64,000 nucleotides of DNA from Rhabditoides inermis (GCA_963966185.1 CAWZYM010000179.1:19833-83832), one strand, 5' to 3'; shown: positions 1 to 12,409, counted from the stretch's first letter. Notes: generated by a model from the sequence alone, not told the origin. Numbers and translations: made by a program.

Positions 1-510
1 GCCTTTCTGAACGGGTTGCGTGTACATCAACATGAACAAATTGTGTGTATCCTCTGTTATAATATTCCAAACTGCAATAACCCTCATCTTTCGTCACTAC
101 CGTAACCACCCATCAAATAAGCAAAGGGGCGGAGCGTACATTATGTATAAAAGCAATTAAAATAGAAAACAAGCGCACAACTATTCACTATGAGTGGAAG
201 TTTTATTCCACTCGCTTCCCACCACCACTACCCGCACTGTTTGAACACCCCCGTATTCCTACAGAAAAGCGACAATTGTAAGTTTTATAGCTATGTGTAT
301 ATAATTTTTTGAAAAAAAAATTCAGCCCCCGAACTTGTCTACATTGGACACTTTTTGTACAAACTGGAGACGGATGCTGTTTCAACTGTTTGGATGGACT
401 ATTGGCCGGCGTGCACATACATGGGAAATATGCAAGAATACTTCCGGTTCGGTGATTTGACAGAATTTCTCTCTCTCTCTCTCTATCTCTATCTCTATTG
501 TTGTTTATAG

Positions 511-766
511 ATGTGTTCTTCATCTCGAAACTGCCGCTGATACTGAAGTGGGTGTCGTCACACCAGATGATATGAGGCATGGAAGCTACTTCCCCATTTC
601 ACATCTGTTCACACCGTCTCCCACAGACGATCCAAACTCGAACATTATGCCATTGATATATACTCCTTCTCCTCTTCAGTATCCCTACATTCCGGACATT
701 GAATACCCACAACACCCCGATAGCAACCCATCGAATACCACCTATTCCGATTTCACTCAACTCTGA
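511..766 (+). CDS. Possible 3'-terminal coding exon, proline-rich, unknown gene
   Basis: An open frame follows a tttatag acceptor at 504-510 and runs to a TGA at 764-766, about 85 codons. The translation is rich in Pro, Tyr, Ser and Asp and ends in a low-complexity stretch of spaced prolines and tyrosines. No domain is recognised. No upstream exon could be joined within the window; a CT repeat lies before the acceptor. It could be the last exon of a gene entering from the left, or chance. It is outside the tandem array. Confidence 0.25.
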
Positions 767-820
767 ATAGAGTGAAGTGACATGTGGGCGGGGCTTATGC
801 GAAAGGTGCTCAGTCGGTGA

Positions 821-866
821 TATAAAAGCGTTGCGGTCGACTCGTTAGTTCACTCGCTCACTGTTG
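821..866 (+). promoter_or_regulatory. Possible core promoter with TATA box
   Basis: A tataaaag motif at 821-828 is followed about 25-35 bp later by a tcagt-like initiator region (ttagttcactcgctcactg). A second tataaaag lies at 146-153. No convincing downstream coding exon was identified; 880-1386 holds only GT, CCA and GA microsatellite and unassigned sequence. Confidence 0.2.
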
Positions 867-1386
867 CTAGCGGGGAAATGTGTCGCCCGCTTTCGCCCTA
901 ACATTCGCTGTTTCTCTTCAGATATCTACTATAAACGTGAGTGCTCGCCGTGTGTGTGTGTGTGTGTGCGTGTGTGCGTGTGAAGCCGTCTCCTCCTCTT
1001 CACCACCACCACCACCACCACTGCTGCTGGTGTTGCTGCACACATGCGATAAAAACTTGCATCGATGTGTGCTGACTTTTACTTTAAACAAAAGTATGAC
1101 GAGAGAGAACGAACAACAACAACTCTCTAGACACACCTGGTCTATGTTGTGGAGAGAGAGAGAGAGAGAAAGTGTGGGTGCAGTGTGAACTCTGCAGGTG
1201 CGCATGACCTCATAGAAAACACGTAAACTGATAGTGCAAACCATTTCCGGACAATACGTACAGTACAATGAGTTCATTACGTATAATTAATATACGGTAA
1301 TCGAAAGTACATTTTGGGTGCAACTTGCACCCTATAGGTTGTGAAACCTTCGACGTCATGTAATCTAGGCCAAACATATACTACTC

Positions 1387-2883
1387 ACCGACAAGACTCG
1401 CTTCTCCGCCCAACTCTTCCGAGCTGATGAGACCAGTGTGGTTTGTGAATGAAAGGTCGTGATGAAGATGTGCAAGTATCAGTTCAGTGCTACAGCGGTC
1501 CATCGTTCAATCACTCAACGATGGAGGCACTCTGTCGCTTCACCAAGACGCCGGGAGAATCGCTCGGATTCTTGCAGGCATGACGGGCGAGAGATTGAAA
1601 TTACTGGGCTATGGTGTCCTGCCAGTCTTCTTTCGACCCCGCACAGTGCTCATAAGTGTCTTGAATTGGGGACTGCATACCTTCACATTTACCTTTACCT
1701 GTCGGCCAACTTTATCGATTTCTATTTCAAAACTTCTCTCTGTTTAGGTGTTCGCCAACCTGGATCTCTTGACATGTGCCAACAATGGCGCGCACGTGTT
1801 CGCACAACTTCGATTGCAGGTGAGCATTGGTGTACACACTCAAGAACTGGTGAACACCCAAACAGCGTATAACTACTCGCTACTTCCTGAAGGGCCTTGA
1901 ACGAGCATTGCAATCATGTCAAGCAACATTTAGCAAACGCTGCCACTGCTCGCGTTCTACGTCGACGGCTCGCCGGTAGACAGTCGCCACTTGATCGTGG
2001 CATCGCCCCGCCTCGCAGCCGCCATCCTAGCCCTGCCACTAGCCAAGCACGAACACGGGCGTGAGTGATCTTTAGGTCTGTAATATGCGACGCAGCGCAC
2101 ATTTCGGCTTCAAAATCGATAATGTGTCTTTTCTACACAAAGCCACTGGATCTTTGAGTAGCCAAATTGACCCTTTTGTTTTGAGTATTGTCGCGGCCAT
2201 TGGCAACGCAAGATGTTTTTCCCCCGAGACTTTCCAACAACGCAGAGTTTCGCCAGTGGATAGTGATGCTCGAGTACTGAGAAACACACAGGCTTGCTCG
2301 GCCGCCTGATCCGTCCCGACCTCTCCTCCGCCAATCTGCAGTGGTTTCAAGACATCTGCCGCAACAAGCTCGTGCAACTCTTCGACGTCCAGTACACAGA
2401 TCCCGTGACCAACAAATGTATGTTCATTTATAATACAAGACGCATCCATGCACTTCACAGTCGTGCAAATTCTTTCGACCGACGCGAAGGGGAAGCAGAC
2501 TCAAGTGGTCCCTGTTTCGACGCTGCAAGGCTACTGCGTCTCCGAGAGGGTGTGTGAGGCGACCATTCCGCTCTACGCCGCCGATCGAAAAGGTGAGCCG
2601 GCCGCCGAGAAGTCGCACCAGCACATTCGCAGCATTGCCCCCTGTGCTACCGGCTCATCACTGTTGGTGGTCCCGGCCGGTAGGACCACACACTCAGTTC
2701 AGTGAAAGGGACCGAAAGCGGATGTGTGCGTAGTGTAATTGCATGTATTGTATTTTAGTTCTCACTAATTCAGGCTACGAGCGGCTGATCACATCGCGAG
2801 CCGTCGAGATCGACGAGAACGTCAATATGCCGCAATGGACTGCCGAGATTCCCGCCGAACCGATGTGCTACACATGGGCGTGA
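1387..2883 (+). pseudogene. 5'-truncated copy of unrecognised BTB-like host gene (array copy 1)
   Basis: This is the copy-1 version of the forward gene that is more complete at 12803-14407. The array junction removes the start and most of exon 1. The remaining exons match: about 1464-1578 (ending GESLGFLQ), 1748-1828 (VFANLDLL), about 1931-2064 (FYVDGSPVDSRHLIVASPR), about 2291-2417 (RPDLSSANLQWF), 2449-2592 (MHFTVVQIL) and 2774-2883 (GYERLITSRA to a TGA after CYTWA). No start codon is present in this copy, so it is probably not expressed as full protein. Confidence 0.5.
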
Positions 2884-3883
2884 AGTTCACGGACGCAAAG
2901 CATGTTTTTCACACTGAGTAATAATAATGCATTATCGGCTGCTGTGCTGAAACAGCTGCTGTGCTACTCGTGGGAGTGAAAAAAGAAGAAAATACGTACT
3001 TCTTATTTTTTATGTATGAATTTCATAACATTTATTGATGCTGGCAAAGTTAGCATTATACCTACATCTTCGTTCTATTGTTTATTATCTATTCTATTTC
3101 TATGATTGTGTTGTCACAGTCAGCTAAATACATCTCAATTTTGGATAAATGTTTGAACGCCTATTGCGAAGTGTTATGTCATTAGTGACGGAGCCTGTGG
3201 ATTTCGGATCACTTGCAAAACAGAAAAATCCGTGTTAGATGTTTTTGCCCCATTTTTTGTATGATAGTGTTCCCGGCAATACCCGGCACGACTAGCTTTT
3301 TGTAGGGTGATCACGCACCACGAGCCGTGACTTCACAAGATACACATCAAGTCATCGTCGAACTAGGCACAAGAGCGCAAAAGTCAAAACCGCATGCCTA
3401 AATGTAAATCTCTGAGTGAGCGAGACAACTGATATTTGTCCAGCCGCGTTTGCCAAGAAAAGGTCGTTGAATTTTGGCGACTCAAGGATCTATCTAGTCC
3501 GGAACTCTCAACACTCTCAACACTCGTACAACAAGTTATCAACATTTTATGGCATTTATACCGATAATGCATAATTATTACTCAGTGTGAAAAACATGCT
3601 TTGCGTCCGTGAACTTCACGCCCATGTGTAGCACATCGGTTCGGCGGGAATCTCGGCAGTCCATCGCGGCATATTGACGATATCGTCGATCTCGTAGGCG
3701 TGCGATGTGATCAGCCGCTCGTAGCCTGAATTAGTGAGAACTAAAATACAATACATGCAATTACACTACGCACACATCCGCTTTCGGTCCCTTTCACTGA
3801 ACCGAGTGTGTGGTCCTACCGGCCGGGACCACCAACAGTGATGAGCCGGTAGCACAGGGGGCAATGCTGCGAATGTGCTGGTG
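2615..3883. repeat. Imperfect inverted repeat, about 315-bp arms
   Basis: The sequence at 2615-2933, which includes the last exon of the forward gene, is repeated in reverse complement at 3570-3883. The spacer is about 640 bp of AT-rich sequence. The same arrangement recurs in the other units (about 14139-15408, 48693-49967 and 60699-61968). The right arm carries a backwards copy of the terminal exon. 2940-3570 shows no gene. Confidence 0.8.
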
Positions 3884-3935
3884 CGTAAGATGCGTTACTG
3901 TAAGATGCGTCGTAGATGGTGAGCATCATGGTGAC

Positions 3936-4061
3936 GCAGACATGGCAGTGGGAGAAGAACAAAGAGCTCACGTTGGACGAGGTCTGTGACGAGATTAGTA
4001 CATAGAAGAGATTAGTACAACATTCTGCGGCTCATCGAACGATTCTGCGCGCAGAGATGGT

Positions 4062-4113
<52 letters not shown>

Positions 4114-5183
4114 CAAGGGCCTCGCCTACACCTGGGTGCGAAACCAGTTGATCCGGCAGATGATCGAGGTGGGATTACCGTAGTTACGAAACTCACTTTG
4201 TCGATTCTTTCAGAAGCAGAAGAATCTTGACTACGTGGTTCGAATGCTGGTGTTTGTACACGAGTTCCGCAGGCTCTACGAAGTGGAGGAGGTCAGGTCT
4301 CTCTCCCTCTCTCCCTCTCTCTCTCCCTCTCTTCTCTTTGATTCCTCTCTCTCCTAGATGTGCTTCGCTCTCATCATCGACAAGCACACCGACCAGTTTC
4401 TGCTCGACTATGCTCACCGGGTATACTGTAGCTACCGTATGCATTATATACTACCGTAACCAGGGTTCGAACGCGGCCCGGAACGAGTTGCATGCCAAGC
4501 TCACCGCCGAGGGCCAATTCCGCACCAGCAGCATTCTCGTGAGTCACATTATCAATCGGCTATCGATCGATAATTCGACTGGATTGCTCGCCTTTCGACT
4601 AACTGACTCGGACTTTACATAGATACTCATCCGGCAGCCAAAACTCTATAAATTCGTACTATTCGGTGAATCCATAATTTTTGCAAAAAGATCAAATTAT
4701 TCCCCTACCGTAACACTTATCTTTGCAAGAAGCTCAAATTATTCTCCTACCGTAACACTTATGTTTGCAAACAGATCAAATTATTCTCCTACCGTAACAC
4801 TTACCTTTGCAAGAAGCTCGAATTATCCTCTCACCGCAACACTAATCTTTGCAAGAAGATCAAATTATTCTCCTAAAGTCGTCACCATGTTCGTGACCAT
4901 GCACGTTTCATAGGTTGTGGCACATACTGCAAATAATTTCTTTTTAAAATAAAGGTCACAATTCGTCATAGGCAAGCAATCCGTGGTCTATGCTGAGACC
5001 ATTGGACATGGTGTGGATCTCTTCAAATAGGCGAATGCAAAGTGCTTGCGCGCGAATAGTTATCCTGGAGAAGTGGAGGAGAGGCCTTTACTTTACACAT
5101 ACGCTGTTTTTCAGGAGCGTCTCAACGAGGTGCGCGAGAAGACGTTCCATGTGTGCAAGTACGAGAGACGTGCGAAGGCGTAA
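3936..5183 (+). pseudogene. 5'-truncated BTB-like gene tail in left palindrome arm, copy 1
   Basis: Forward exons encode the same C-terminal protein as the minus-strand gene in the right arm: segments [75 protein letters not shown] and NELHAKLTAEGQFR, then a terminal exon from 5115 after a tttttcag acceptor ending in RRAKA and a TAA at 5181-5183. The BTB domain itself is not in this arm, so it is a duplicated fragment. Introns contain GA and CT repeats (4069-4110, 4296-4340) and a 45-bp minisatellite. Confidence 0.5.
4672..4877. repeat. 45-bp minisatellite, five units
   Basis: About five units of roughly 45 bp alternate atctttgcaagaag, ctcaaattattctcc and taccgtaacactt. The same block appears in reverse in the right arm (8156-8360) and in other units at 16195-16400, 19680-19885, 50754-50950, 52535-52755 and 62758-62960. 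It lies in an intron of the BTB-like tail. Confidence 0.85.
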
Positions 5184-5524
5184 GCGCCATCGGCTCAAGA
5201 CACCTCATACGACCATGACCCATCACTCATACCCTTATCAATTAAATCCCCGATTTCGTCACGCGATTTGTGCGATAAACTGTGAAAGTAATCCCGGGGC
5301 AGTATTGTTGAGACCAGGTTTTATAGGCGCAAGTTTTGCGCTTGCTGCTCGCTTATCACTTAGTCTTATCTGATTACCGACCGCTGCTCGACTGCTCAGT
5401 GGCATTTGATGACCGATAAATACAAACACTGTGTGTCACAGCCGAGTGTTGCTATACTGTTTTGATACAGTTTGCCTTGATCGCTAATCGCTTTCATTGA
5501 TTTTTGTTATTCACTTTGTTTCAG

Positions 5525-6836
5525 ATGTCTAGAAAACCTTCATCCGCAAAGCTGCCGTCTTTGCCGCCGCAGCAAAGGGTGAGAATACTCAGTGTTTTTG
5601 GTAAAACGACTGAAAATGTTGTCACATTATCAGTCTAGGTTGTCCACATTGGAGCACTAGTTGAGTTATTTAAAACAATAACTTGGCAGATTCACGGTTT
5701 CGACTCCTCGCACAAAGATCATAATATTGCGGAAGTTATCTTATCAGATTCTGAGAACTGCGCGCATGGTTTCGTAGAACATCGAATGCGAATTTGAGTT
5801 TTCATAAATATAATATAGTGAGAAGAGTTCCAGCTTTTGCCCAACGAAGTCGCGCCCGGAATCACAGCTCATTCGGCCAATGACCTACTGCACCTCAATG
5901 TAGGAGGAACAAGGTGGGTTTTCGAACATGGGTCATAATCAAAAACATGCAATAGAGAAACCACAAAACGCGAATTTGGTTGATTTGGTTCCAATTCCTC
6001 TTACCCTTTGAACCTTCCAACAATCGGCGGCATTGAATGACTTGATATTTGGTTTTAGTTCATCATAAACTTGCAGGTACACGACTCTGTACGAGACGGT
6101 GGCCGGGTGTGGCTCTGCGTTCTTCGAGCAATTCCTCCGCATCGACGACCATTCCGGCAAGATACTGCGATTCGAGGACGAGATACAGGTGCGTCTTGCA
6201 CCAAGACTGTTAGCCTGGGTTCCCGCTCTGCAATAGCGCCGCCTCTTTTCAGTTAGACGATTAAAAAACGTACTGGCTGTCAATTCAAGATATCTAATAT
6301 CTTCCCTTACAACGCTTTTTGAAAGTCTTGGCTTTGGAAGTATGTTTCGGAGATTGTAAGCAGCTAGCGACTTGTCCTCGAGATTGAACAACAAGCTAGT
6401 AAACATTTCTACTGACCACTCATCACTCATGAGCATACACTGATAACTGAACTGTTGCGACAATCGGTTAAACATTTTGATTACTCATCATGCGCGTGTG
6501 CTGACACTGACCTTGCAGCACGACGAGACGGGCACAATGTTCATCAACCGTGACGGGCTTCTCTTCGCGCATGTGCTCAACTACATGCGCGACGGAAGAA
6601 GGTGTGAGCTGCCACCAAACGAGCTGATGCGAATCGCGGTATGAGGAGTCGGTTATTGATATTCTCAATTTGCATATCGTGGCGGTTTTTTTTTTGTATT
6701 TATATCAACTGTATCCGTTTCACCCGAGTGATGGCGGTGAGAGCAGCTTTCTGTTGCAAGCATTACGATTTCTCGCATTGATTACCTCCGACTTATGTAG
6801 ATCTTGGGTATCGTTCCAGCAACCAAGCAAGTGTAA
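5525..6836 (+). CDS. Truncated KCTD-like protein (BTB/T1 domain), array copy 1
   Basis: Five exons join in frame: 5525-5578, 5834-5913, 6077-6188, 6519-6638 and 6801-6836 (402 nt, 133 aa). The protein has a Ser/Pro/Lys-rich start, then the LLHLNVGGTR signature of the potassium-channel tetramerisation (T1) type BTB fold, then FEQFLRIDD and a FINRDGLLFAHVLNYMRDGR block typical of KCTD proteins. It ends soon after the BTB fold, at ILGIVPATKQV, so it lacks the C-terminal half of usual KCTD proteins. KCTD proteins normally form pentamers and act as cullin-3 adaptors; here only the fold is visible. An acceptor tttcag directly precedes the ATG. A TATA-like tttata at about 5321 may mark its promoter. 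Exons 1-3 are partly duplicated backwards in the right arm. Confidence 0.6.
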
Positions 6837-6920
6837 TACCAATTTGAACAATTCTGAAATACGTTTCACATGCGATAGTTATCAGCACGTGCTCAAAAAA
6901 AATCAATTCGAGTTTGGCTA

Positions 6921-7515
6921 CGCAGAGCCACACCCGGCCACCGTCTCGTACAGAGTCGTGTACCTGCAAGTTTATGATGAACTAAAACCAAATATCAAGT
7001 CATTCAATGCCGCCGATTGTTGGAAGGTTCAAAGGGTAAGAGGAATTGGAACCAAATCAACCAAATTCGCGTTTTGTGGTTTCTCTATTGCATGTTTTTG
7101 ATTATGACCCATGTTCGAAAACCCACCTTGTTCCTCCTACATTGAGGTGCAGTAGGTCATTGGCCGAATGAGCTGTGATTCCGGGCGCGACTTCGTTGGG
7201 CAAAAGCTGGAACTCTTCTCACTATATTATATTTATGAAAACTCAAATTCGCATTCGATGTTCTACGAAACCATGCGCGCAGTTCTCAGAATCTGATAAG
7301 ATAACTTCCGCAATATTATGATCTTTGTGCGAGGAGTCGAAACCGTGAATCTGCCAAGTTATTGTTTTAAATAACTCAACTAGTGCTCCAATGTGGACAA
7401 CCTAGACTGATAATGTGACAACATTTTCAGTCGTTTTACCAAAAACACTGAGTATTCTCACCCTTTGCTGCGGCGGCAAAGACGGCAGCTTTGCGGATGA
7501 AGGTTTTCTAGACAT
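6921..7515 (-). pseudogene. Inverted 3'-truncated KCTD fragment in right palindrome arm, copy 1
   Basis: The ATG at 7513-7515 and the following two exons are the reverse complement of 5525-6120. The match stops at the palindrome inner boundary (about 6920), in the middle of exon 3 after the YTTLYETVAG segment. The exon then runs into unrelated loop sequence, so the T1 domain is incomplete. Confidence 0.6.
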
Positions 7516-7854
7516 CTGAAACAAAGTGAATAACAAAAATCAATGAAAGCGATTAGCGATCAAGGCAAACTGTATCAAAACAGTATAGCAACACTCGGCT
7601 GTGACACACAGTGTTTGTATTTATCGGTCATCAAATGCCACTGAGCAGTCGAGCAGCGGTCGGTAATCAGATAAGACTAAGTGATAAGCGAGCAGCAAGC
7701 GCAAAACTTGCGCCTATAAAACCTGGTCTCAACAATACTGCCCCGGGATTACTTTCACAGTTTATCGCACAAATCGCGTGACGAAATCGGGGATTTAATT
7801 GATAAGGGTATGAGTGATGGGTCATAGGTATAAGGTGTCTTGAGCCGATGGCGG

Positions 7855-8906
7855 TTACGCCTTCGCACGTCTCTCGTACTTGCACACATGGAACGTCTTC
7901 TCGCGCACCTCGTTGAGACGCTCCTGAAAGACAGCGTATGTGTAAAGTAAAGGCCTCTTCACTTCTCCAGGATAACTATTCGCGCGCAAGCACTTTGCAT
8001 TCGCCTATTTGAAGAGATCCACACCATGTACAATGGTCTCAGCATAGACCACGGATTGCTTGCCTATGACGAATTGTGACCTTTATTTTAAAAAGAAATT
8101 ATTTGCAGTATGTGCCACAACCTATGAAACGTGCATGGTCACGAACATGGTGACGCCTTTAGGAGAATAATTTGATCTTCTTGCAAAGATTAGTGTTGCG
8201 GTGAGAGGATAATTCGAGCTTCTTGCAAAGGTAAGTGTTACGGTAGGAGAATAATTTGATCTGTTTGCAAACATAAGTGTTACGGTAGGAGAATAATTTG
8301 AGCTTCTTGCAAAGATAAGTGTTACGGTAGGGGAATAATTTGATCTTTTTGCAAAAATTATGGATTCACCGAATAGTACGAATTTATAGAGTTTTGGCTG
8401 CCGGATGAGTATCTATGTAAAGTCCGAGTCAGTTAGTCGAAAGGCGAGCAATCCAGTCGAATTATCGATCGATAGCCGATTGATAATGTGACTGGTGCGG
8501 AATTGGCCCTCGGCGGTGAGCTTGGCATGCAACTCGTTCCGGGCCGCGTTCGAACCCTGGTTACGGTAGTATATAATGCATACGGTAGCTACAGTATACC
8601 CGGTGAGCATAGTCGAGCAGAAACTGGTCGGTGTGCTTGTCGATGATGAGAGCGAAGCACATCTAGGAGAGAGAGGAATCAAAGAGAAGAGAGGGAGAGA
8701 GAGAGGGAGAGAGGGAGAGAGACCTGACCTCCTCCACTTCGTAGAGCCTGCGGAACTCGTGTACAAACACCAGCATTCGAACCACGTAGTCAAGATTCTT
8801 CTGCTTCTGAAAGAATCGACAAAGTGAGTTTCGTAACTACGGTAATCCCACCTCGATCATCTGCCGGATCAACTGGTTTCGCACCCAGGTGTAGGCGAGG
8901 CCCCTG

Positions 8907-8968
<62 letters not shown>

Positions 8969-10662
8969 ACCATCTCTGCGCGCAGAATCGTTCGATGAGC
9001 CGCAGAATGTTGTACTAATCTCTTCTATGTACTAATCTCGTCACAGACCTCGTCCAACGTGAGCTCTTTGTTCTTCTCCCACTGCCATGTCTGCGTCACC
9101 ATGAAGCTCACCATCTACGACGCATCTTACAGTAACGCATCTTACGCACCAGCACATTCGCAGCATTGCCCCCTGTGCTACCGGCTCATCACTGTTGGTG
9201 GTCCCGGCCGGTAGGACCACACACTCGGTTCAGTGAAAGGGACCGAAAGCGGATGTGTGCGTAGTGTAATTGCATGTATTGTATTTTAGTTCTCACTAAT
9301 TCAGGCTACGAGCGGCTGATCACATCGCGAGCCGACGAGATCGACGAGATCGTCAATATGACGCGATGGACTGCCGAGATTCCCGCCAAACCGATGTGCT
9401 ACACATGGGCGTGAAGTTCACGGACGCAAAGCATGTTTTTCACACTGAGTAATAATTATGCATTATCGGTATAAATGCCATAAAATGTTGATAACTTGTT
9501 GTACGAGTGTTGAGAGTGTTGAGAGTTCCGGACTAGATAGATCCTTGAGTCGCCAAAATTCAACGACCTTTTCTTGGCAAACGCGGTCACCATCTATGAC
9601 GCATTTTACAGTAACTCACCGAGGTTTTTTCCTTACAGTAACTCACCCAAGAACCAAGGTAAGTGCACCATACAAAAACTCACTAATAGGGTAATTTAAT
9701 GAATTGACCATCTTAAGGACACCCACTGAGTGAGATAAGTTGTAAACACCGTAACCAATGCACCTTCTTCAGGCAGGCGAGCATAGTGTCGTCCTGCGTG
9801 ATCTCAACGGCGTCGTAGCCCCGCGAGTCGAACCAGTCACTGCATGGATAAAGATATGAAACCACGTGTCAGTGTACCGGAAGAAGGTGGACGTCGCGTA
9901 GAGCAGCGCCTTCGGATACGTCGCCCGACCATCGCGGCAGATGATGGTGAAGTCGTGCAGGCTCCTGGAAACTGTTTGCGTCAAGCTTCGATTTGGAAAC
10001 CCGCTTGTCGTTGAGTAGCGTGAAGCGGAAATCTGGCTGGGCGGGCGGAGCGGACGGGAGCTGAAATCGATTTTGGTAAGTTTTTTTTCTCAAAATGGTC
10101 AGTTTCCGTTCAACTTATCCCAATTTACTGGTTCATCTTTGATCGAAATATATGGCTACCATGAATAGTAATGCAACGTGTTCATGGACTGAGAACAAGT
10201 CGGAACCATGTACATGTTCTATCTCTCCCCCGTTGCCCACTTCCCACCCACCTTCCTCTCGTCCTCGCGTTTCTCGTAGTCGAACCGCTCCTTGTTGACG
10301 TGCATCGTCGTCACGATGCGCAGCTCGCCCGCCTTCAGACGCGGAACGACGAGCGCGCGCGTCAGCGCCTGTAAGTACAGTACACAGGGTACGGTAGAGT
10401 ACCGTATACCTGTCCGAAATCGGATGTGGAGGGAACGCGTAGAATGGGGAAGTTGTGGGTGGCGCCGCGCCATGTGTTCGGAGTGCGGTAGCGGATGGGA
10501 GGGATGAGGTCTGAGAAGGAAAAAATAGCGATAGGCAAACATCCCCGAAAGGGATCAATCAATATAACGACTTTCAAAAATCTCGTCGTTCAATCACCTC
10601 GCCCATGCGCATCGACGCATAGCAGGAGAATGTCAATGGCGGAGCAGTGGTGCACCCTGTAG

Positions 10663-10717
<55 letters not shown>

Positions 10718-10757
10718 GCCCTCTCTCTCTCGCTCTCTTCTTCTCTCTTCCTCCCCC

Positions 10758-10821
<64 letters not shown>

Positions 10822-11030
10822 CCTGATATGTCGAGATGGACATCATAGCGGCGCACCACCTCACGGTCGCTGTCGTAGAACGGCGAGCATCCGATGCTAA
10901 TCGAACTACAATTAAAAAAAAATTGAAATTGGGAGTGCCCAAATTCCCAAATAATCACCTCATGTGATGCATCGCTCCATGCACGGCGGCAAACTCGGCG
11001 AAAGCGAGTTCTAACCTAAGTGAGGCAGGT

Positions 11031-11067
<37 letters not shown>

Positions 11068-11083
11068 GAGAGAGAGAGGTGTA

Positions 11084-11117
<34 letters not shown>

Positions 11118-11317
11118 TCGCTCACTCACTCGTCGCGTTCTGTGGTCGTCACATTCCAGGTGTGCACGAATCGCAGCTCCTCGTAGACGTTTCTCGCAGG
11201 CGGCGGGGCGAGCGCGGCTCTGGCCACTCCAATGAGAGTGCGCGCTTCCTCCGCCGGCAAGACGGGAGCCAGGGCCAACTCTCCAAAGGTCGACGGCAAC
11301 GCCTCCCCCTCCTCCAT
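7855..11317 (-). CDS. BTB/POZ-like host gene, array copy 1
   Basis: Read on the minus strand. The first exon contains an ATG at 11315-11317 and runs to 11130 (ending TTTERDE). Later exons give ELAFAEFAAVHGAMHH, SIGCSPFYDSDREVVRRYDV, VHHCSAIDILLLCVDAHGR, DLIPPIRYRTPNTWRG, ALTRALVVPRLKAGELRIV, LPSAPPAQPDFRFTLLND and then the BTB-like core DFTIICRDGRATYPKALLYA. A 38-nt intron (9840-9877) is followed by DWFDSRGYDAVEITQDDTM. The helical C-terminal part lies in the right palindrome arm, with a stop at 7855-7857. The core resembles the start of a BTB/POZ fold, a dimerisation and cullin-3 adaptor module; the exact family is not recognised. Introns carry long CT or GA tracts. In this copy a 460-bp insertion at 9128-9588 lies near one exon and may disturb splicing. 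Confidence 0.5.
8911..8964. repeat. (CT)n microsatellite in intron
   Basis: A near-perfect CT dinucleotide run. Equivalent tracts mark the same intron in every arm and copy: GA at 4069-4110, 15593-15632, 50151-50184 and 62152-62190, and CT at 20451-20497 and 56044-56092. Their lengths differ between copies. Confidence 0.9.
10662..11118. repeat. CT-rich then GA-rich microsatellite tracts in BTB-like gene introns
   Basis: The tract at 10662-10816 is CT-rich on the plus strand and the one at 11033-11118 is GA-rich; each fills an intron of the minus-strand BTB-like gene. Corresponding tracts lie at 45301-45443 and 45657-45762 (copy 2) and at 57315-57465 and 57679-57768 (copy 3). Lengths differ between copies. 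Confidence 0.85.
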
Positions 11318-11893
11318 TGGACCAGCCACAGCGAGGGAAGCGAGGGGAATGAAGGAAGTCCAGCATTTCGAGTGAATAGAAGTTCCAATATTTCGATCAA
11401 AACCAGCTGGAAAACGATGTTTTCTCGACCAGTGTTTTTTTCGCGTTTGAAAATTATGTTCGAAAACATTTTTCATGTACGACTTTTCATGTTCGCATTG
11501 TCAAGAATGTCAAGAAATTCGGAGCATTTGTCAGTCATCATGCGTATTTTTTCTGACAACATGGAGACGAGATCCCGAGGCAACCTGAGCATTCGGAATT
11601 CCATTCAAGCCTATGTCATTGAGCGATGTACCAACTGCTGCAGATTGCCTGCTATACTACAAGTCTACTCCCCAATCTCAACAGTACACTCTATGGGTTG
11701 GGATACATAAACACTTCGGAACAGTGTTTCATGAACGCGGACAACAGTTTTGGAAGTTCATCAATACTTCTATTTATATAATAATAATAATGATGTTTTC
11801 AAGCAAGTTTTATGAAACATTAAGTGCTACAACGGCGCGACTCGTCTTGTTGTTCTTGCATACATGGCGTAAAATGAATAAAGCATTTAAGAC

Positions 11894-12409
11894 AAACATG
11901 TACAGTACAATCCGTAATAAAATGAAAATTTGTAGAAATAAGTAGTATTTATATTAAAAGTAATAAATCGCTGTAACTCCGTTCAGAGGCGGAATTTTGA
12001 GTTACATCAAAATAGATAATTGTTGTTTACTGTAGTCTGCATGTGACTACGTGGTTTGTTTTGTGGTTTCATCGCTTTGTGCCGGAGTTCTCCATATTCA
12101 CGAATATCGAGAGAAATGACGATGGTCGGTCGAGTGAAATTTGCATAAAATCTCGCTCATTTTCCCTCCAACTGAGAAATGACCAGTGTCGATTAGAGAA
12201 ACTAAATAGAAAACTCCGGCCAAACGCTGATGTAATCACAAAACAAACTACACAATCATGTGCAGACTACTGTGAACAACATTTCTCTCTTTTGATGCAA
12301 CTCAAAATTCCGCCTCTGAACGGAGTTACAGTGATTTATTACTTATAATATAAATATTACTTATTTCTACAAATTTTCTACTTATTACGGATTGTACTGT
12401 ACGTGTTTA
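11894..12409. mobile_element. MITE-like hairpin element, copy 1
   Basis: The core inverted repeat begins aaatcgctgtaactccg at 11965 and ends with its near reverse complement at 12337. In this copy the inverted repeat extends further, to about 11894 and 12409. The left extension is missing in copies 2 and 3 (46415-46790 and 58420-58796 are the cores). No transposase is encoded. It could be a non-autonomous DNA transposon or a fold-back remnant; no clear target duplication was seen. Confidence 0.55.

Larger units (their letters stand above)
3445..9588. repeat. Large palindrome with 2.7-kb arms, copy 1
   Basis: Left arm about 3445-6120 and right arm about 6920-9588 are reverse complements, with paired coordinates summing to about 13030-13040. 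The loop 6121-6919 is unique and holds KCTD exons 4-5. The right arm contains an extra 460 bp (9128-9588) compared with copies 2 and 3. Arm identity is very high, with scattered substitutions. Confidence 0.85.

Noticed and set aside
4672..4877. Regular 45-bp repeats that might suggest a CRISPR array
   Set aside because: Units are contiguous variants of one sequence with no unique spacers, in a eukaryotic intron; this is a minisatellite.
5939..6475. 178-codon minus-strand frame in the palindrome
   Set aside because: It runs across introns and antisense of the KCTD exons; its partner in the other arm has a different N-terminus, so it is a by-product of the inverted repeat.
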